Of a stretch of DNA of 64,000 nucleotides, positions 51,391 through 63,514 are shown in pieces. Origin of the DNA: Myxocyprinus asiaticus (Eukaryota > Chordata > Actinopteri > Cypriniformes > Catostomidae); assembly GCF_019703515.2 (NCBI RefSeq), contig NC_059347.1, positions 26,552,501 through 26,616,500 of the forward strand, written 5' to 3'. The translations under genes were made by a program, and so were the position numbers. The notes beneath the pieces were generated by a model. The model had not been told where the DNA came from. It was given only the letters and a program-made list of their open reading frames with translations, and did not search any database. The number at the start of each line of letters is the position of its first letter. Position 1 is the first letter of the stretch.

Positions 51391-51400
51391 CATACATACT

Positions 51401-51452
<52 letters not shown>

Positions 51453-51500
51453 TACATACATATACACATATATATATATATACATACACATACATAATCG
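51343..51500. repeat. (TA)n/(CA)n/(CATA)n microsatellite block
   Basis: Two long TA runs separated by ACATACATACATACTTACAT and ACACACACACATACATACAT. Long open frames here (IYIYIY) are artefacts of the repeat. Confidence 0.95.
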
Positions 51501-51849
51501 TACACACAATCGACGGTAACCGTCGATAACAAAGGAATAGGATTTCTTAATAACTGAAAGCACTCTAAACATAAACAAACACAATCTCTCTCTTGGTTTG
51601 GGCTGTCGTGCTTGCCAAACACTCCCTCCCCATTTGATGCTTTCGCCGTGCCTTTTAAGCCTCCCTCCGCCATCACTATAATGAGAGACAGGTGTTAGAA
51701 ATAATTATGAGCCAGGTGATGAACCTTTCTGCTCTCCCGCAGACTGACGCATGACCACGCCCCCCATGCCCCCAACGCTGACTCAGGCCGGGGCAACATC
51801 TGGCCTGCCTACTCCCCCCCCACATTTCTGGAGAGAAAGTCAGCCACAA

Positions 51850-52517
51850 CCATCTGTGCCCCCGGCCTGTGGATTGTGCTGCGCCCAACCGATTGAGTAA
51901 CTCGTCAATTCGTGGCATTGGATAAACGTTAAATTTGGACACCGCGTTCACTTTTTGGTACTCAACACAGAAGTGGACCGAGCCGTCGCTCTTCGGTACC
52001 AGCACTACCGAGCTGGCCCAATCGCTGTGCGACTATTGTATTACGCCCATTTCGAGCATTGCCTCTAATTCTTCCTGAACAACCTTTTTCTTGTGTTCAG
52101 GAAGACGATCGGGGCGGCTATGAACCACCACCCCGGAGTGGTCTCGATATGGTGCTCTATGAGGTTTATGCGACCAGGTAGGGGTGAAAACACATCCGCG
52201 AATTCCGCTTGCAACCTGGCAATATCTGTAAGCTGCGACAGTGAGAGGTGGTCTCCGCAAGGGACCGGGGTGAATTAACTTGATTTGGGAGATACCTCCA
52301 ACCCGAGCTCTGCCCTCTCCGGAACTACCATCGCCAAGGCTACAGGTACTGCCTCCCTCCATGGTTTGAGGAGGTTGAGGTGGTAGATTTGACGTGCCCC
52401 AACCCTATCCGTTCGCCTAACCTCATAATCGAGATCTCCGACTCGTTGTGTGACCTCAAAGGTTCCTTGCCACTTGCTGAGTAATTTGGAGCTTGAGGTG
52501 GGCAGCAATACAAGCAC
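51850..52517 (-). pseudogene. GPYF-like module and truncated reverse transcriptase
   Basis: 52517-52380 has KWQGTFEVTQRVGDLDYEVR then HLNLLKPW, the module that follows integrase cores in chromoviral and related elements. It continues into LPEHKKKVVQEELEAMLEMG and then, in the frame of 52005, LVPKSDGSVHFCVEYQKVNA and YPMPRIDELLNRLGAA, the first RT motifs. Sequence then departs, so the catalytic YxDD and RNase H are missing. Confidence 0.82.
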
Positions 52518-52598
52518 TTTATCTCCCTGTGCGAATTCCCAATGTCGAGTGCCCCTATCTTACAGTCGGCGTTGCTGTTCTTGCGCTTGGAGCAAATT

Positions 52599-53526
52599 CT
52601 ACTGTGTTACCCGCCCCAAAGAGTGGAGTTTTGCTCTAAGGTCAAGAACGTATTGAATTTCATTTTTACTATTCGAAGGTCCTTCCTCCCAAGCTTCCTG
52701 TATGAGATCAAGCACACTGCGCGGCCGGCGCCCATACAGTAGCTCAAAGGGGGAAAACCCGGTGGAGGCTTGCGGGACCTCTCGTACTGCAAACAGCAGG
52801 GGTTCAAGCCACTTATCCCAGTTTTTAGCATCTTCTTGTATGAACTTACGAATCATGTTTTTTAAGGTCTTATTAAATTGTTCAACCAACCCGTCGGTTT
52901 GCGGGTGATAAACGCTGGTGCGAATCATATAGTTTGCGAAGTGTACGTGCCATGAATGTTGTGCCTTGATCAGTGAGGATTTCCTTTGGAATCCCCACTC
53001 GGGAGATAATTTTGAAGAGTGCCTCCGCAACACTACATGCTGAGATGTTGCGCAGGGGCACTGCTTCCGGATATCGCGTTGCATAGTCCACCAGAACTAA
53101 TACAAAGAGATGGCCACGTGCAGTCCGTTCTAATGGCCCGACGAGATCCATGCCAATTCTCTCGAAGGGGATCTCGATCAACGGCAGCGGGCGCAATGGC
53201 GCTTTTTGGGGTGGCCGGTAGATTTACCAACTGACATTCACGGCACGCCGCACACCACTTGCGAACGTCCCCGTGAATGCCCAGCCAAAAGAAACAGGCC
53301 ATTATACGGTTCAAAGTCTTTTCATGACCTAAGTGCCAGCCATTGGATTATAGTGAGCCGCCTGGAAAAGTGTTTCCCGACGGCTTTTTGGTACTAACAG
53401 CTGAGTTGTATTCTCTTTGGTTTGAGTGTCCTGCATCACTCGATACAACCGCTCTTTGATAATAGAAAAGTACGGGTATGTGAGCACAACACCGGGCTGG
53501 AGCTGTTGACCATCAATTACTTTCAC
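52599..53526 (-). pseudogene. Integrase of the gypsy-like element, frameshifted
   Basis: The HHCC zinc module spans the C-terminus of 53526-53329 (ETLFQAAHYNPMAGT) and 53314-53033 (FFWLGIHGDVRKWCAACREC). The catalytic core has GMDLVGPLERTARGHLFVLV, EILTDQGTTF and YHPQTDGLVEQFNKTLKN, giving the D, D and E positions. Several frame changes interrupt it. Confidence 0.85.
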
Positions 53527-53687
53527 TTCGTCAAAGGCGAGCTTGAGGGACTCGTCACGTGAGTGCTCTAGAGGGAAATCCCTCTCAGGGAAGCCCCTGA
53601 GAATGGAAATTCCCTAGTCTGCATCATCCCGACGTGGAGCCGACATTGACGGCCCAAGCACCACCTCACCAGCCATCGTATTGCACG

Positions 53688-54623
53688 TCACACCACTATT
53701 TTGCAGGACCCATCCACACACATTACCCTCAATAGATTTTTAAAGCCGGGCCAATTGGTTCCCAGATTTAGTGGATGGGTGAGGCGGGGATTAACCGCAG
53801 CCTCGACTCTATGCCTTTTTCCCCTGAATCGTATCTCAGTGGTAATCACCGGATACTTGTGAATGTCACCATGCACACACCTCACCCTCACCAGTTTATT
53901 TTTATCCAATGCCCCGCCTTGCACCAACCGTTGGTGGATTGAGGTTTGAGAACAACCTGTATCCACCAAAGCTTGATGTGTATCCCCTTTTACTCTTACC
54001 GGTATCCGATACTCCCCTGCCTGATCGGGGGCAGCCTGTGGAGCATCGGGGATCCGGACCAGTGTCCCCACCTCCATTACTGGACACCACTCCTGGCTGT
54101 GTCCGGTTTCCCCACAGCTCCAGCAGACTGGCCCAGGTCTTCCTTCCACACTCATGGGGTTCTCTCCAACCTGGAGGGGATAGCGGAAGGAGACAGGGGG
54201 AGTAGGAAAGACAGACAAGGGGAAGGGTCCTATGGACCGGGGGCAGGGTTTGGGCAGGACTGAGGGGCGCGGGGGGGGAGGGAACATGAGGCACAGGGGG
54301 TGGAGAGAGAGAAAACAGAGAAGAAGACACTGCTTCATCGCCTCCTGGGAATGCTGCCATGTAGTCCTCTGCCAGCTGGACGACTTCCTCCAACGACGCC
54401 GGGTGGTGGCACTGGACTCACACAGACATGCCTCAGGGAAGTTGAGAGACGAACTGCTCCAGTACCACCAGATCGACGACTTCCACGACACCGCGGTTTC
54501 CCCCCACCAGCAGCCATTTCCGGAAGGCGTCACGGAGCTGCAGCGCAAAAGTGAACATGCGGCCGTCCTTCCCGAAGCCCAAAGAGTGGAAAAGCTGTAG
54601 ACTCTGCTCTGAGGTCCGACCAT
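53688..54623 (-). pseudogene. gag zinc knuckle and protease of the gypsy-like element
   Basis: An open frame with VCWSCGETGHSQEWC (CCHC, about 54083-54124) and further on HQALVDTGCSQTSIHQRL, the DTG active site of retroviral-type aspartic proteases (about 53941-53970). The N-terminal gag part (NDDTEAFLDLFEKTTEVWRW) is in the frame of 54957-54433, so a frameshift separates them. Confidence 0.85.
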
Positions 54624-54846
54624 CCCGTTGCTGGATGACCTTTCTTAGGTGGCTGTAATCCAGGAGGCTGGCGGCGGGAAGTTGTTGTGCCACCAGCTGC
54701 ACCTCCCCGGAGAGCAGGAGCAACAGGCGGGCCGCCCACTGATCAGGAGGCCACCTCCACACCTCTGTGGTCTTTTCAAAGAGGTCGAGGAAGGCCTCCG
54801 TATCGTCATTCAGCCTTATCTTTGTCAGGGCCACCGGTAGAATGGG

Positions 54847-54851
<5 letters not shown>

Positions 54852-54918
<67 letters not shown>
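54852..54918. repeat. (TA)n microsatellite, about 66 bp
   Basis: Uninterrupted TA repeat at the truncated 5' edge of the gypsy-like element. Confidence 0.95.
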
Positions 54919-54921
<3 letters not shown>

Positions 54922-54960
54922 AATAAATATAAATAAACAGAAAATAAAACAGTTCAAATA

Positions 54961-57767
54961 ATATTTAGTTTGACCACTTGAGATTGACGATCTACATTTT
55001 CAGGCCTTATTTTGTACCCTTTTAGTGGAAAGTGCCACTAAAACTTGTCACAATTCTTAATGAGCTGCATGAAGGAGTTGTGTTAGCTATGATTACAAAC
55101 TTATGCACAGCCTGATCTCGAAGATTTCAGGCCAAATAGTGGAAGATCAGGTAATTTACAATCTACTGTGACTGTTGTGTCCTTCAACATGGTTTTGCAA
55201 CAGCAAATGACAGTTGCCCGATTTTTACACCAGCAAAACTTGCCTTTCATTGAAAATGACACAACCTCACCATCTAGTGTTCAAAATCAACATTGCATAG
55301 AGTTTGGAGAGAAATCCCTCTTCCACATCTAAGACAAGGGCCTCACTTAATTGCTTGGCGGGACATTTTATTGATCAGAGGTGCAGAGGGTACATCAGTG
55401 GTCTAGAATCCAAAAAAGAAAGCCTATCATCTGATAGCCAAAAACACAGTAATTTGAGGTAGAATATGGAAGATGTTTGTGAAAAGCAGGAAAGATAAAA
55501 AAAAAATAATAATAATTCTAGGCTTATCCTCTTTAAGTTTTTGAATTGCTACAATATGAGCTGACAGTCATCTAAGTCAGTATTGTGTTGCCCAACCATT
55601 TTTCCACTGTATGTACCCCCATTAATAAAGTCTTTAGTACACATTCATCAACACCAAATGTGAAATATGCTCATATTATACTGGAAGGCATTGTCATTAA
55701 CATTAATCCACACAAACTGGAAACACTTTCACATACACAAATCATAATTTCTGTTTGTTAAATAAACAATTTTAGTATTGTGTTGGGTCTCCACTTGATG
55801 TTCAATGTAAAATCTGGGTCCTCAAGCAAAACTAATTGAGAATCACTGTAGACCATGGTTTAGTGTCACATCCAAGGAGCTCTAAAATACCGGTCTCATC
55901 ACAAGAATGCATCACCATCAGTCACACATTTCATTCAATCTACTCCCTAATTCCCATTTAATTGCAGTGGGAACACTACTGTTATAAGTCCATAACACTC
56001 ACAGTTTAAAAGCATTGGAACTCAGACAAACAGCTTTGAAAAGCTAATCTTCAGCCCCAGGTCTTTTGAGATCTATTGTAAATCATAAAGTTTATATTCA
56101 CATGACCATGTCCAGTAGCAAAGAGTACTTAACAGAGTGCATGGAGCTAGGTATAGGCAAAAGGTAGAACTTATGTCTACGGAATTCCCTGAAAGGTAAA
56201 CCTTGCACATTCTTGTAACACAGTGAATTGCTATAGGAGGAGGTTGTAAAAGACTTCCTTCGCTTTCAGTTTTGTTACTTAAATGCTCGTTTGTTGAGAA
56301 GGACAATTTCCTCTTTCAATATATGGTCTACATTATTTGACACTGTCTTTGCCTCGACAGTGAGGGGTGTGATGTAAACTCTCAACTGCAATCAAATCCT
56401 GGTCAAATGCCTGGAAGGCAGCTATGCTCACCACAAATACAGGTGGATGGGGAACCTATTAACTGACCCATGGATTTTGGAAAAGTGCTTAGTAACACAA
56501 TGGCCAACACGTAGCAATACTTGTTTTAACCATAATGAAAAGCTTCAAGTAATAAATCTAGTATCAATAAATTTGTGTTGAATGTCTCATTTTTTCTAAA
56601 AACTTGATTTTGCCATCATTATTGCTGTTAGCAGAGCTTCCCAAAATCAAGAAAACTTAATGCTCCTCCCCACAGAAATCTTTAGTGAAAAGCTAACGAT
56701 TTATCGATAATAACGAGAAACTCTAGCTGTACTGCTGATTCCTGCTCGGTGCTCTCCCTCTACCATAACATATCATCATGTTCACTAACATTATCTTTTT
56801 GACTTACACATAGCAGTAATATGAACCATAAAGAAAAGCCTCAATTATTTAACCTAATATCAATACATTTATTTACAAATGGACAAAAGTTTTTATACAT
56901 TTAAAAGAAAAAAAATAGAACTTCATTTTGCCATCACTAGTGCCATCAGCAAAGCCCCCCAAAATTGAGAAAATTCGCAAAGCTCCTCCACAACCACAAT
57001 CTCAATTTAAAGGGATGTCGGATGTTAGGTATAAAGTTAAGGTTGGGGCTGGACCAAAAGTGTTCAAAAACACAATGGCCAATGAAAAGTGCAGTTTGGG
57101 TCCCCCTATTAATAAAATGTCCAATTTTAGGATACCACATTACTTTTCTTGGACGAAAAAGTTATCTCTTGAATTCTAGGTCATCCTTGCCATCATGCTG
57201 TTTCCCAAAGATTTGAAATTGTGAAAAAAGGAGTCACTGCTTTTGATGAAATTACAATCAGATCATGACTAGCTGCTTTATTTTATACCACTACAAATAC
57301 CTTGCCTCCTTTAGTGAAACTTAAAATTAGGCATAAACATGCAATGACTTCTATAAAATCACTATAGTGCTGTGAATGTCAAAGAATGTACTTGTTTTGG
57401 AAGTCCATGTTACAAGGTTGTCTGTGTTGTAATAAACAGGTGGAGGTGTTTTAATAGCAGAGACCCCAAAACAGAGTAAACATAAAAAGGTTCTCTTCCA
57501 CGCAAAATATTAGCAACAAGAAAAATATTTTTGCATATTTAAGAGAAACCTGAGCAGTACTTCAATTTATTACCCAATGAACCTATGGTGTAAACTCCTT
57601 CCAGCCTGCTTTTCATCAATGGACCATTTCAATTGGGTGGAGAAAAGGTTACAAAACTCCCTTCCATCACCAAATCACCTTAATCTCATTTGGAGGGGAT
57701 ATCACTGAAGCTGAAATTTTGGTTGAGTTAGGTAAAAGGATTAAAATTATTTTAAAATAATTATTAA
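54961..57767. other. Intergenic; degenerate repeats only
   Basis: No gene recognised. At 55580-55860 a repeat resembling 39960-40030 (TTAGTATTGTGTTGGGTC then GAGAATCACTG). At 56520-56700 and 56820-56990 two diverged tandem copies share TTTTGCCATCA and CAAAGC/CAGAGC-CCCC blocks followed by GCTCCTCC. Confidence 0.45.
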
Positions 57768-58225
57768 CTAGGTAGCTCAGTGGTAAAAGACGCTGGCTAC
57801 CACCCCTGGAGTTCGCTAGTTCAAATACCAGGGCGTGCTGAGTGACTCCAGCCAGGCCTCCTAAGCAACCAAATAGGCACGGTTGCTAGGGAGGGTAGAG
57901 TCACATGGAGTAACCTCCTGGTGATCACTATAATGTGGTTCCTTCTAGGTGGGGCACGTGGTGAGTTGAGCGTGGATGCCGCGGTGGATGGCGTGAAGCC
58001 TCCATACGAGCTATGTCTCCATGGCAACGCGCTCAACAAGCCATAGCAAGCAATAAGATGTGCAGGTTGACGATCTCAGATGCGGAGGCAACTGGGATTC
58101 GTCCTCTGCCACTGGACTGAGGCGAATCACTAGGCGACCACAAGGACATAAAAGCACATTGGGAATTGGGCATTCCAAATTGGGAGAAAAAGGGGAAAAA
58201 TCAAAAAAATAAAATAAATAAATGC
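57768..58225 (+). mobile_element. tRNA-derived SINE, full length
   Basis: The head has an RNA polymerase III A box TAGCTCAGTGG (57773-57783) and B box GTTCAAATACC (57819-57829). The body runs TTGCTAGGGAGGGTAGAGTC to GGCATTCCAAATTGGG and an A-rich tail with AAATAAATAAA. The tRNA-like head is decayed and no functional tRNA is proposed. Same family as 7735-8069. Confidence 0.88.
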
Positions 58226-58904
58226 CTTGATGCAGATGCGCAACCAAAAGAATACTGCACTGATATTGCACAAAATCTTTGAATTTATTCTCACCACAAA
58301 CAGGCAGGTAATATATTGAGCGGACTTGATACTTGAAAAAATAATAATATAAAATAAAATGAAAACTGCAAAAATAACTTAAATACACATACTTCCAACA
58401 TGATTATCACATGAAAATGTCACCTGCAACTTTATACCTGGTCATAAATTAGACAATCAAATGAGACATGCCCAAACACATCTATAAATACAAAATACAC
58501 ATGCTAAAATATCAGCCTGTTGAGGTACACCCCTTTTGGAGCATACCATGAAAATGGCATACCCTAACTAAAATTATTGATGTTTTGGAACCCTTTAATG
58601 GGGTTGATATAATTCTGGTATCTTCTGAATGAGGTGTTTCCATCAAGTCACGCACCTGGACCTCATGTCATGCACCTGGAGTTGGAGATTTCCACACAAG
58701 TGTCCATGTTGAAAGTCTTACTTAAATTGGCATTCCATTGCACGTTTTCTTATAGGAAATTTGAAATTCGGACTTTCCGACTTGAATGGAACGCCGCATA
58801 AACTCATAAAGGGAAAGTTCTTCTATTATGTCATATCCACCCTTTCACTTGTAACAGTGTGAAAGTGCCCTTTGTCTGCTTGCTTACTCTTCCTAGTGCT
58901 TTAC

Positions 58905-58986
58905 ACATGTGAAGAAACACATCTGGGATGGTATGACCATGAGCAAATGATGAGAGAAATTCATTTTTGGGTGAACTATTAATTTA
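58905..58986. repeat. MITE terminus fragment
   Basis: CATCTGGGATGGTATGACCA to TTTTTGGGTGAACTATTAAT and TTAA, the right end of the palindromic family. Confidence 0.65.
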
Positions 58987-59239
58987 AGAACCTGTTTCAC
59001 ATAGTAATAATAATTTATTTTAATTGATTTTGGCAAGAAAACATTTGGCAAGAACGTAAATATAAATGAGTCTAGTCATGCAGTTTGTGATCAAACACCA
59101 TGGCAACAACAGGACTGAAATCATCTTATCGTGGACACTGTTATACTCTAGGTAAAGGTTATTCATACAGCAGCCTAATACAATTACTTTGCAAATGCCA
59201 CAAGCCTCCAAGAAAGAGCAAACAGAACAGAGGAAAACA

Positions 59240-59428
59240 ATCAAACACTGGAAATTTTATTTAAAGAGAATAAAACATTTCAGATGGTGAGAGGTATGAC
59301 ATTTCTTGTTAGAGAAGGAATGTAGATGATCTCCTTATCTAGTGTAGTTGATGGTGCTCAAAATTAAATCTTTGAACAATGGGTATTTAAATCCCAGTGT
59401 CATTGTCATATTTAATGACCTCCTCGGT
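59240..59428 (-). CDS. gc: gc terminal exon (coding 59428-59387) and 3' UTR
   Basis: Minus-strand acceptor TTTTCCTTCCCAG leads into TEEVIKYDNDTGI and TAA (59389-59387). It follows the previous exon in phase 0. A polyadenylation signal AATAAA on the minus strand lies at 59261-59256. If correct, the protein ends 13 residues after the exon at 60711-60822, well short of a normal domain III. It is short, so confidence rests on splice site, phase and the poly(A) signal. Confidence 0.45.
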
Positions 59429-60250
59429 CTGGGAAGGAAAACAGAAATTAGCTTTAATCAAATGTGAAATTAATAGCTATGCTAAATATAGATTATTTTA
59501 TATAATAAAGCCATCTTGAAGCCTGAGCTCATTTGAGCATCTTACACATTTAATTACCTTGCATAGGTAATCAGTTTGGTTGGAAACTCTGAAATTAAAG
59601 GTAAACCCAGTAATGGTTTCCTTGCAAAAAAAAAAAAAAAGTTTTATCCCAGAAGAAATAGTTCTTTAAAATTTTTTTTAAAAAGGTACACTTACATGAT
59701 AAGACCACACTCATATCAGTAGCCTGATAAATAAAAGCTGATTCATGTGAATGGGGGCTGGCATGTTAAGATTTCATTACCTGTCAAATCTATCTTTTTA
59801 TCCTAACAAGCCTACTGTGTTTTAAAATATGGGTGAAATTTCTGATTTTGCAAAACATCACATTCACTTCTATTGGCATTCATCATAAAATTATAAAAAA
59901 ATGTTTTTACTCTTTTGCACATACACAGCATTGAAAGTCTATGGTATTCATCAACTGAGTTTGAAAGTTTCAGCATTTCTATGTCACCTTGAAAAGCGTC
60001 TGATAAATGAACAAATATGGATGTAATATAAACATCACTGCACTCTGTACTTCAACTGCCTTTAGTAACACAGACCCACATGAGCATTTATTAAAAGAAT
60101 ATTCCAGTTTTAATACAAGTTAAGCTCATTTGACAGCATTTGTGGCATAATGTTGATTACCACAAAAACTATTTTCAAAAAATGTCTTTCAAAAATGAAA
60201 AAAAAATCAAGGTTACAGTGAGGTTTTCAAGGTTTTCATGTTTCCTTCAG

Positions 60251-60390
60251 TCCCTTGATGATCGAGGGGTGAGGAGAATAATTTCACCTTTGCTGACTGT
60301 TTACAGTCTGCCAGAAGTAACATGTAACAGTAACATGGAGAATTTGCGCAAAGCGCTTTGTGATTTAAGAAAAGGGAATCTCGGTAACCC
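60251..60390 (+). other. Exon-like open segment of unknown identity
   Basis: Plus-strand TTTCCTTCAG followed by an open frame SLDDRGVRRIISPLLTVYSL then PEVTCNSNMENLRKALCDLR and KGNL, with a GTAACC donor-like site at 60391. It lies inside the last gc intron on the opposite strand. No family was recognised and no partner exons were found, so it may be chance. Confidence 0.2.
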
Positions 60391-60710
60391 ACCTATCATC
60401 TGACAGTTTTGCTCATGGAATAAAAGAATCATGCCTACCTGTGAATAAGGTACAGTATTTCTACAATGGAAAGGGTAACTGGAAATATTTGCTTCTGCAT
60501 GATGCTGCATCCACACAGTATCTTCTTACTCAGATTTTGTCCAAAACCCAATTCTGTAATTCATATGATATTATATTTTATTGTTCTTTGCAAAATTAAC
60601 AGGTTCATCCCATTCATTCTAAGATGGTTATTTAATATGCATATTTGTTTTGTTAATTTGCTCAGTGAAGCTTTTCAAAGAGCAGCGATCATTGTGAGTG
60701 GTGTGCTTAC

Positions 60711-60822
60711 CATGTTTTGGCAGAGTTGTGCAGGGGAGTGCTGGAAACAGCAGGATGTGGCTAGCTCTACCCATGCTTAGGCCCTCATCTTGGCTTTCTC
60801 CCCCTGTGCCTCCCTTTGCATC
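60711..60822 (-). CDS. gc: gc exon with conserved CC pair, in-frame TAA
   Basis: Minus-strand acceptor TTTCCTACAG, donor ATG|GTAAGC, 112 nt. It joins the upstream exon in phase and reads MQREAQGEKAKMRA, then TAA (60779-60777), then AWVELATSCCFQHSPAQLCQ NM-type residues. ELATSCC with a following SP..LC fits the albumin-family double-Cys pattern of vitamin D-binding protein. The stop may be real decay, polymorphism or sequence error. An inner AG at 60776 avoids it but breaks phase. Confidence 0.5.
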
Positions 60823-61854
60823 CTGTAGGAAATTATGAAGCATAAAATTTTTTTCTTTTATGCTGATCTGCTACCCGTCTTAATCTCAAACCCTGTTAAA
60901 TAACACCTATTGATGATCAGTTTTTTTTTTCTTTTCTATAAATCATTCATTCAAGGGTCAAGTTCAAAAGTAAGAAATGAAGGGGTGCTCAGAGGTCAGA
61001 GCAAAAATGCTACCAAAAATTACAACAATGTCCCTGTAATTTAAAATGCATGGGTCAAAAAATGCCTTTGTAATGAATTCTTCTGTTTTTATTTCTAACA
61101 TCCGATATATAGCTGTACTGTAATATTCTATTATAGTCCTAGTTATTATGACATAAAATGAGTTTATGTTGATTTTATTTTCAGTAATAAATTCTCAATC
61201 TTGAAAATTTGTATTAATGAACTGATGAAATAGAAGTCCTGAGACACAGTTTGTTTTAAATGTTAAAAATTGTCCCTGAAAGAAAAAATCAGGGGCAAAT
61301 CCAGGGGCAAATATTGCCCCTTAATAAAAAAAAATTCGGACTCTGGTTCACTCAAAAAGATGTTATGCAGAATGTAAATGCTTCTTTGAGAAACTGTCAA
61401 AGATTAGATTTAAGGTCTCTTTTGCCTTTCTGCATATCTAATCTTGGCTTGAAGTATATCCAAATGTGGTTACACGCAAGAACCTGTGATGGCATTATTG
61501 ACATAAAACCTGGCATGACACATCTACACATTTTAAATTTGAATATGCACAGGTATGAATCATATATGAGAGATGTTCCTGAGGTAATATTTTCAGCAAA
61601 TAGTGATATGGTTTGTTCCTCAAACTAAGCTTAAGAAGACTTGGAATATGGTGTATGAGTTAAATGTTCTAAATTAATTTCTCTTTTACGGTGCTTGACA
61701 GTCTCTAGTCACTATTGAAAATGTGTGCATGAATTTTCTTCAAAACACCTTTTATGGAAGAAAGAAAGTCACTCATATTTGGAAAGAGACATAAAGGTAT
61801 AAGTAATTGCTGACAGAATTTTCTATTCTTTTAGATGATAAGTGAGGTTCTTAC

Positions 61855-61949
61855 ATAGATTTGAATGCAGCCAGCTCAAGTTTGAAGTACTGCGAGCAAG
61901 TATCATCAATCTTGGACAGTAGTGCCATTGTCTTTTTCAATTTATTCTC
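61855..61949 (-). CDS. gc: gc exon (CSQY segment)
   Basis: Minus-strand acceptor ATCATTCAG, donor TCTAT|GTAAGA, 95 nt. It encodes ENKLKKTMALLSKIDDTCSQ then YFKLELAAFKS. It aligns with the human GC segment containing VCSQYAAYGEKK, with the CSQY kept. Phase 0 in, phase 2 out. Confidence 0.65.
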
Positions 61950-63514
61950 CTGAATGATAAAAGCTGACAATGAGAAAAAAAGAAAAAAAAAAGAAAAGAA
62001 AAAAAAACAAAAAAACACCAGGCTGGTGCTAGTTTGACAAGTAATGCAACCCTTAACATAAAAATGTAATAGGCTATGTATTTTCCTCATCAACTTTCAG
62101 GCAAGTCAGGCAAAAGGAGAGAAGATGAAAAAGTATATAGTTGTTGTGACAGTTCTAACTTGGTTAGCATTCAGAGAGTACAAAGAGCACCCTGGTGATG
62201 TAAATTAATTGAAATTTTGCAACACTATCAGTTGGTGAGAAAGCTCTGTTTGCTCATAATAATGATGCACATTCTTTCTCTGGGTGCAGATACAGACTGA
62301 TTTTACTGCCTTCAGTTAGATGTTCACACCAGAAACTCTCCTCACTGTGCCAATTTCTGTATGTGAAAAACAGAGCAAATAATTAGAGGACCTACAAGTG
62401 AAAACTGAAAGGATAAATTAACCAAATGGTGACATGGTTCGGATCATGTTACCAGTAAGATTTTGACTTCTTTGTTGATCATGAAAAGATCTGCACATGG
62501 TGCTTCAATAAAAGCATCAAAATAGGATGTCATCAAATAATTTTACACTTGTATAATGGTGCCTGCATTAACTCCAATTTTCTCTTGTAATACTGCTAAA
62601 ATAACTGTGAAATTCATCCAAATAACTCAGCCTGCTGAGAGTTTCAAAAAATACCATCAAAAAAACCAAGATTTGGCTTTATAGAAACATGAAGCACTCC
62701 TTATACATCAAGTTATCAAGTAACATTGTGCTGCCCAATGATATAGTCAGGCACAGTAACTCTCTACCCAGGTTTTAAGCCATCTTCCAGTAAAATAAGT
62801 AAAATCCTAATTGAAATGAAAATGTGACAAATGATTTGGATGCACATTTCAAACACCTCAAGATGAGATGATGAAAAAACCTGCTGCTTAGCACAAAACA
62901 GACTGTTCCAAATGAACATGGTATAGAATAGGGTTGCCAAGCCCACAGTTTTCCCATAGAATTGGGCTACTTTTAAATTGTTATCGTGAGTAGATTTATT
63001 TATATATTAGTTTATTTTGCTCAGTGGTTTTAGGGTTTGACATATTGTGCATTAGATATCAATGTACTACTAATAGACAGGTCAACTGTGGTTATGATTA
63101 CAATACAGTGAATTTACAGGTGAAGCAGTGTATCAGAAGAAAGAAGGCAACAAAAAATAATAGGCCTATAAGCTGCATAAATTGCAAATAAACAGCAGAA
63201 CTGTACTGTTTGCATTTTTATGACATACATTAATCATGCCCTCCTTCAGATTAAATGCGTTGTATTTTGTTACTTTGCAAGCAATACAATACACTCTTTC
63301 AACAATGATGGCATTTTGAGTTTTGGGATGTTTTTATTGGTATCTGGGGTGATTTTGGGCTAATTTTGTTTGGTTGAAAATGTATGACTAACCTGGCAAC
63401 CCTAGTCGGGAATAGTGATAGTTACACTAAATAAAAATAAAGAGCCAAGAACTTGGTACAGCGTCAGTCCCAGGAGGACTAAATAGGATTATAGAAGGAA
63501 TAATGTTGTCTCAC
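61950..63514. other. gc intron, nothing further recognised
   Basis: AT-rich, with an A-rich purine tract at about 61975-62015 on the plus strand forming the pyrimidine-rich sequence near the acceptor of the 61855-61949 exon. No additional exon or repeat with clear termini. Confidence 0.45.

Larger units (their letters stand above)
51078..51690 (-). repeat. Candidate 3' LTR of the gypsy-like element, with insertions
   Basis: On the minus strand it starts near TGATGGCGGAGGGAGGCTTA and ends CCTGTTACA at 51078. Inside are an L2 tail and long microsatellites. LTR status is inferred from position and the TG...CA-type ends; no partner LTR is in view. Confidence 0.55.
51078..54850 (-). mobile_element. 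Ty3/gypsy LTR retrotransposon, Gmr1-like order, 5'-truncated
   Basis: Minus-strand order: gag with CCHC knuckle, aspartic protease, integrase (zinc-binding then catalytic core), a GPYF-like module, start of reverse transcriptase, then a 3' LTR. Integrase before RT is the arrangement known from Gmr1-like gypsy elements of fish. RT after the first motifs and RNase H are deleted. The 5' end runs into a TA microsatellite with no 5' LTR seen. Confidence 0.82.

Noticed and set aside
51148..51676. Long open frames rich in Ile-Tyr repeats on the minus strand
   Set aside because: They are translations of TA/CA microsatellites and not genes.
53902..54923. Several overlapping plus- and minus-strand open frames
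   Set aside because: Shadows of the GC-rich gag-protease region of the gypsy-like element. Only the frames with the CCHC knuckle and DTG motif are meaningful.
57768..57840. Possible tRNA gene
   Set aside because: A and B boxes are present, but they head a SINE with its body and A-rich tail, and the tRNA fold is decayed.
60711..60775. Inner acceptor at 60776 to avoid the in-frame stop in the gc exon
   Set aside because: It has no pyrimidine tract and breaks phase with the upstream exon at 61855, so it is reported only as an alternative.
61260..61628. 122-codon plus-strand open frame
   Set aside because: No recognisable domain, low-complexity start, and it lies in a gc intron. Too weak to call.
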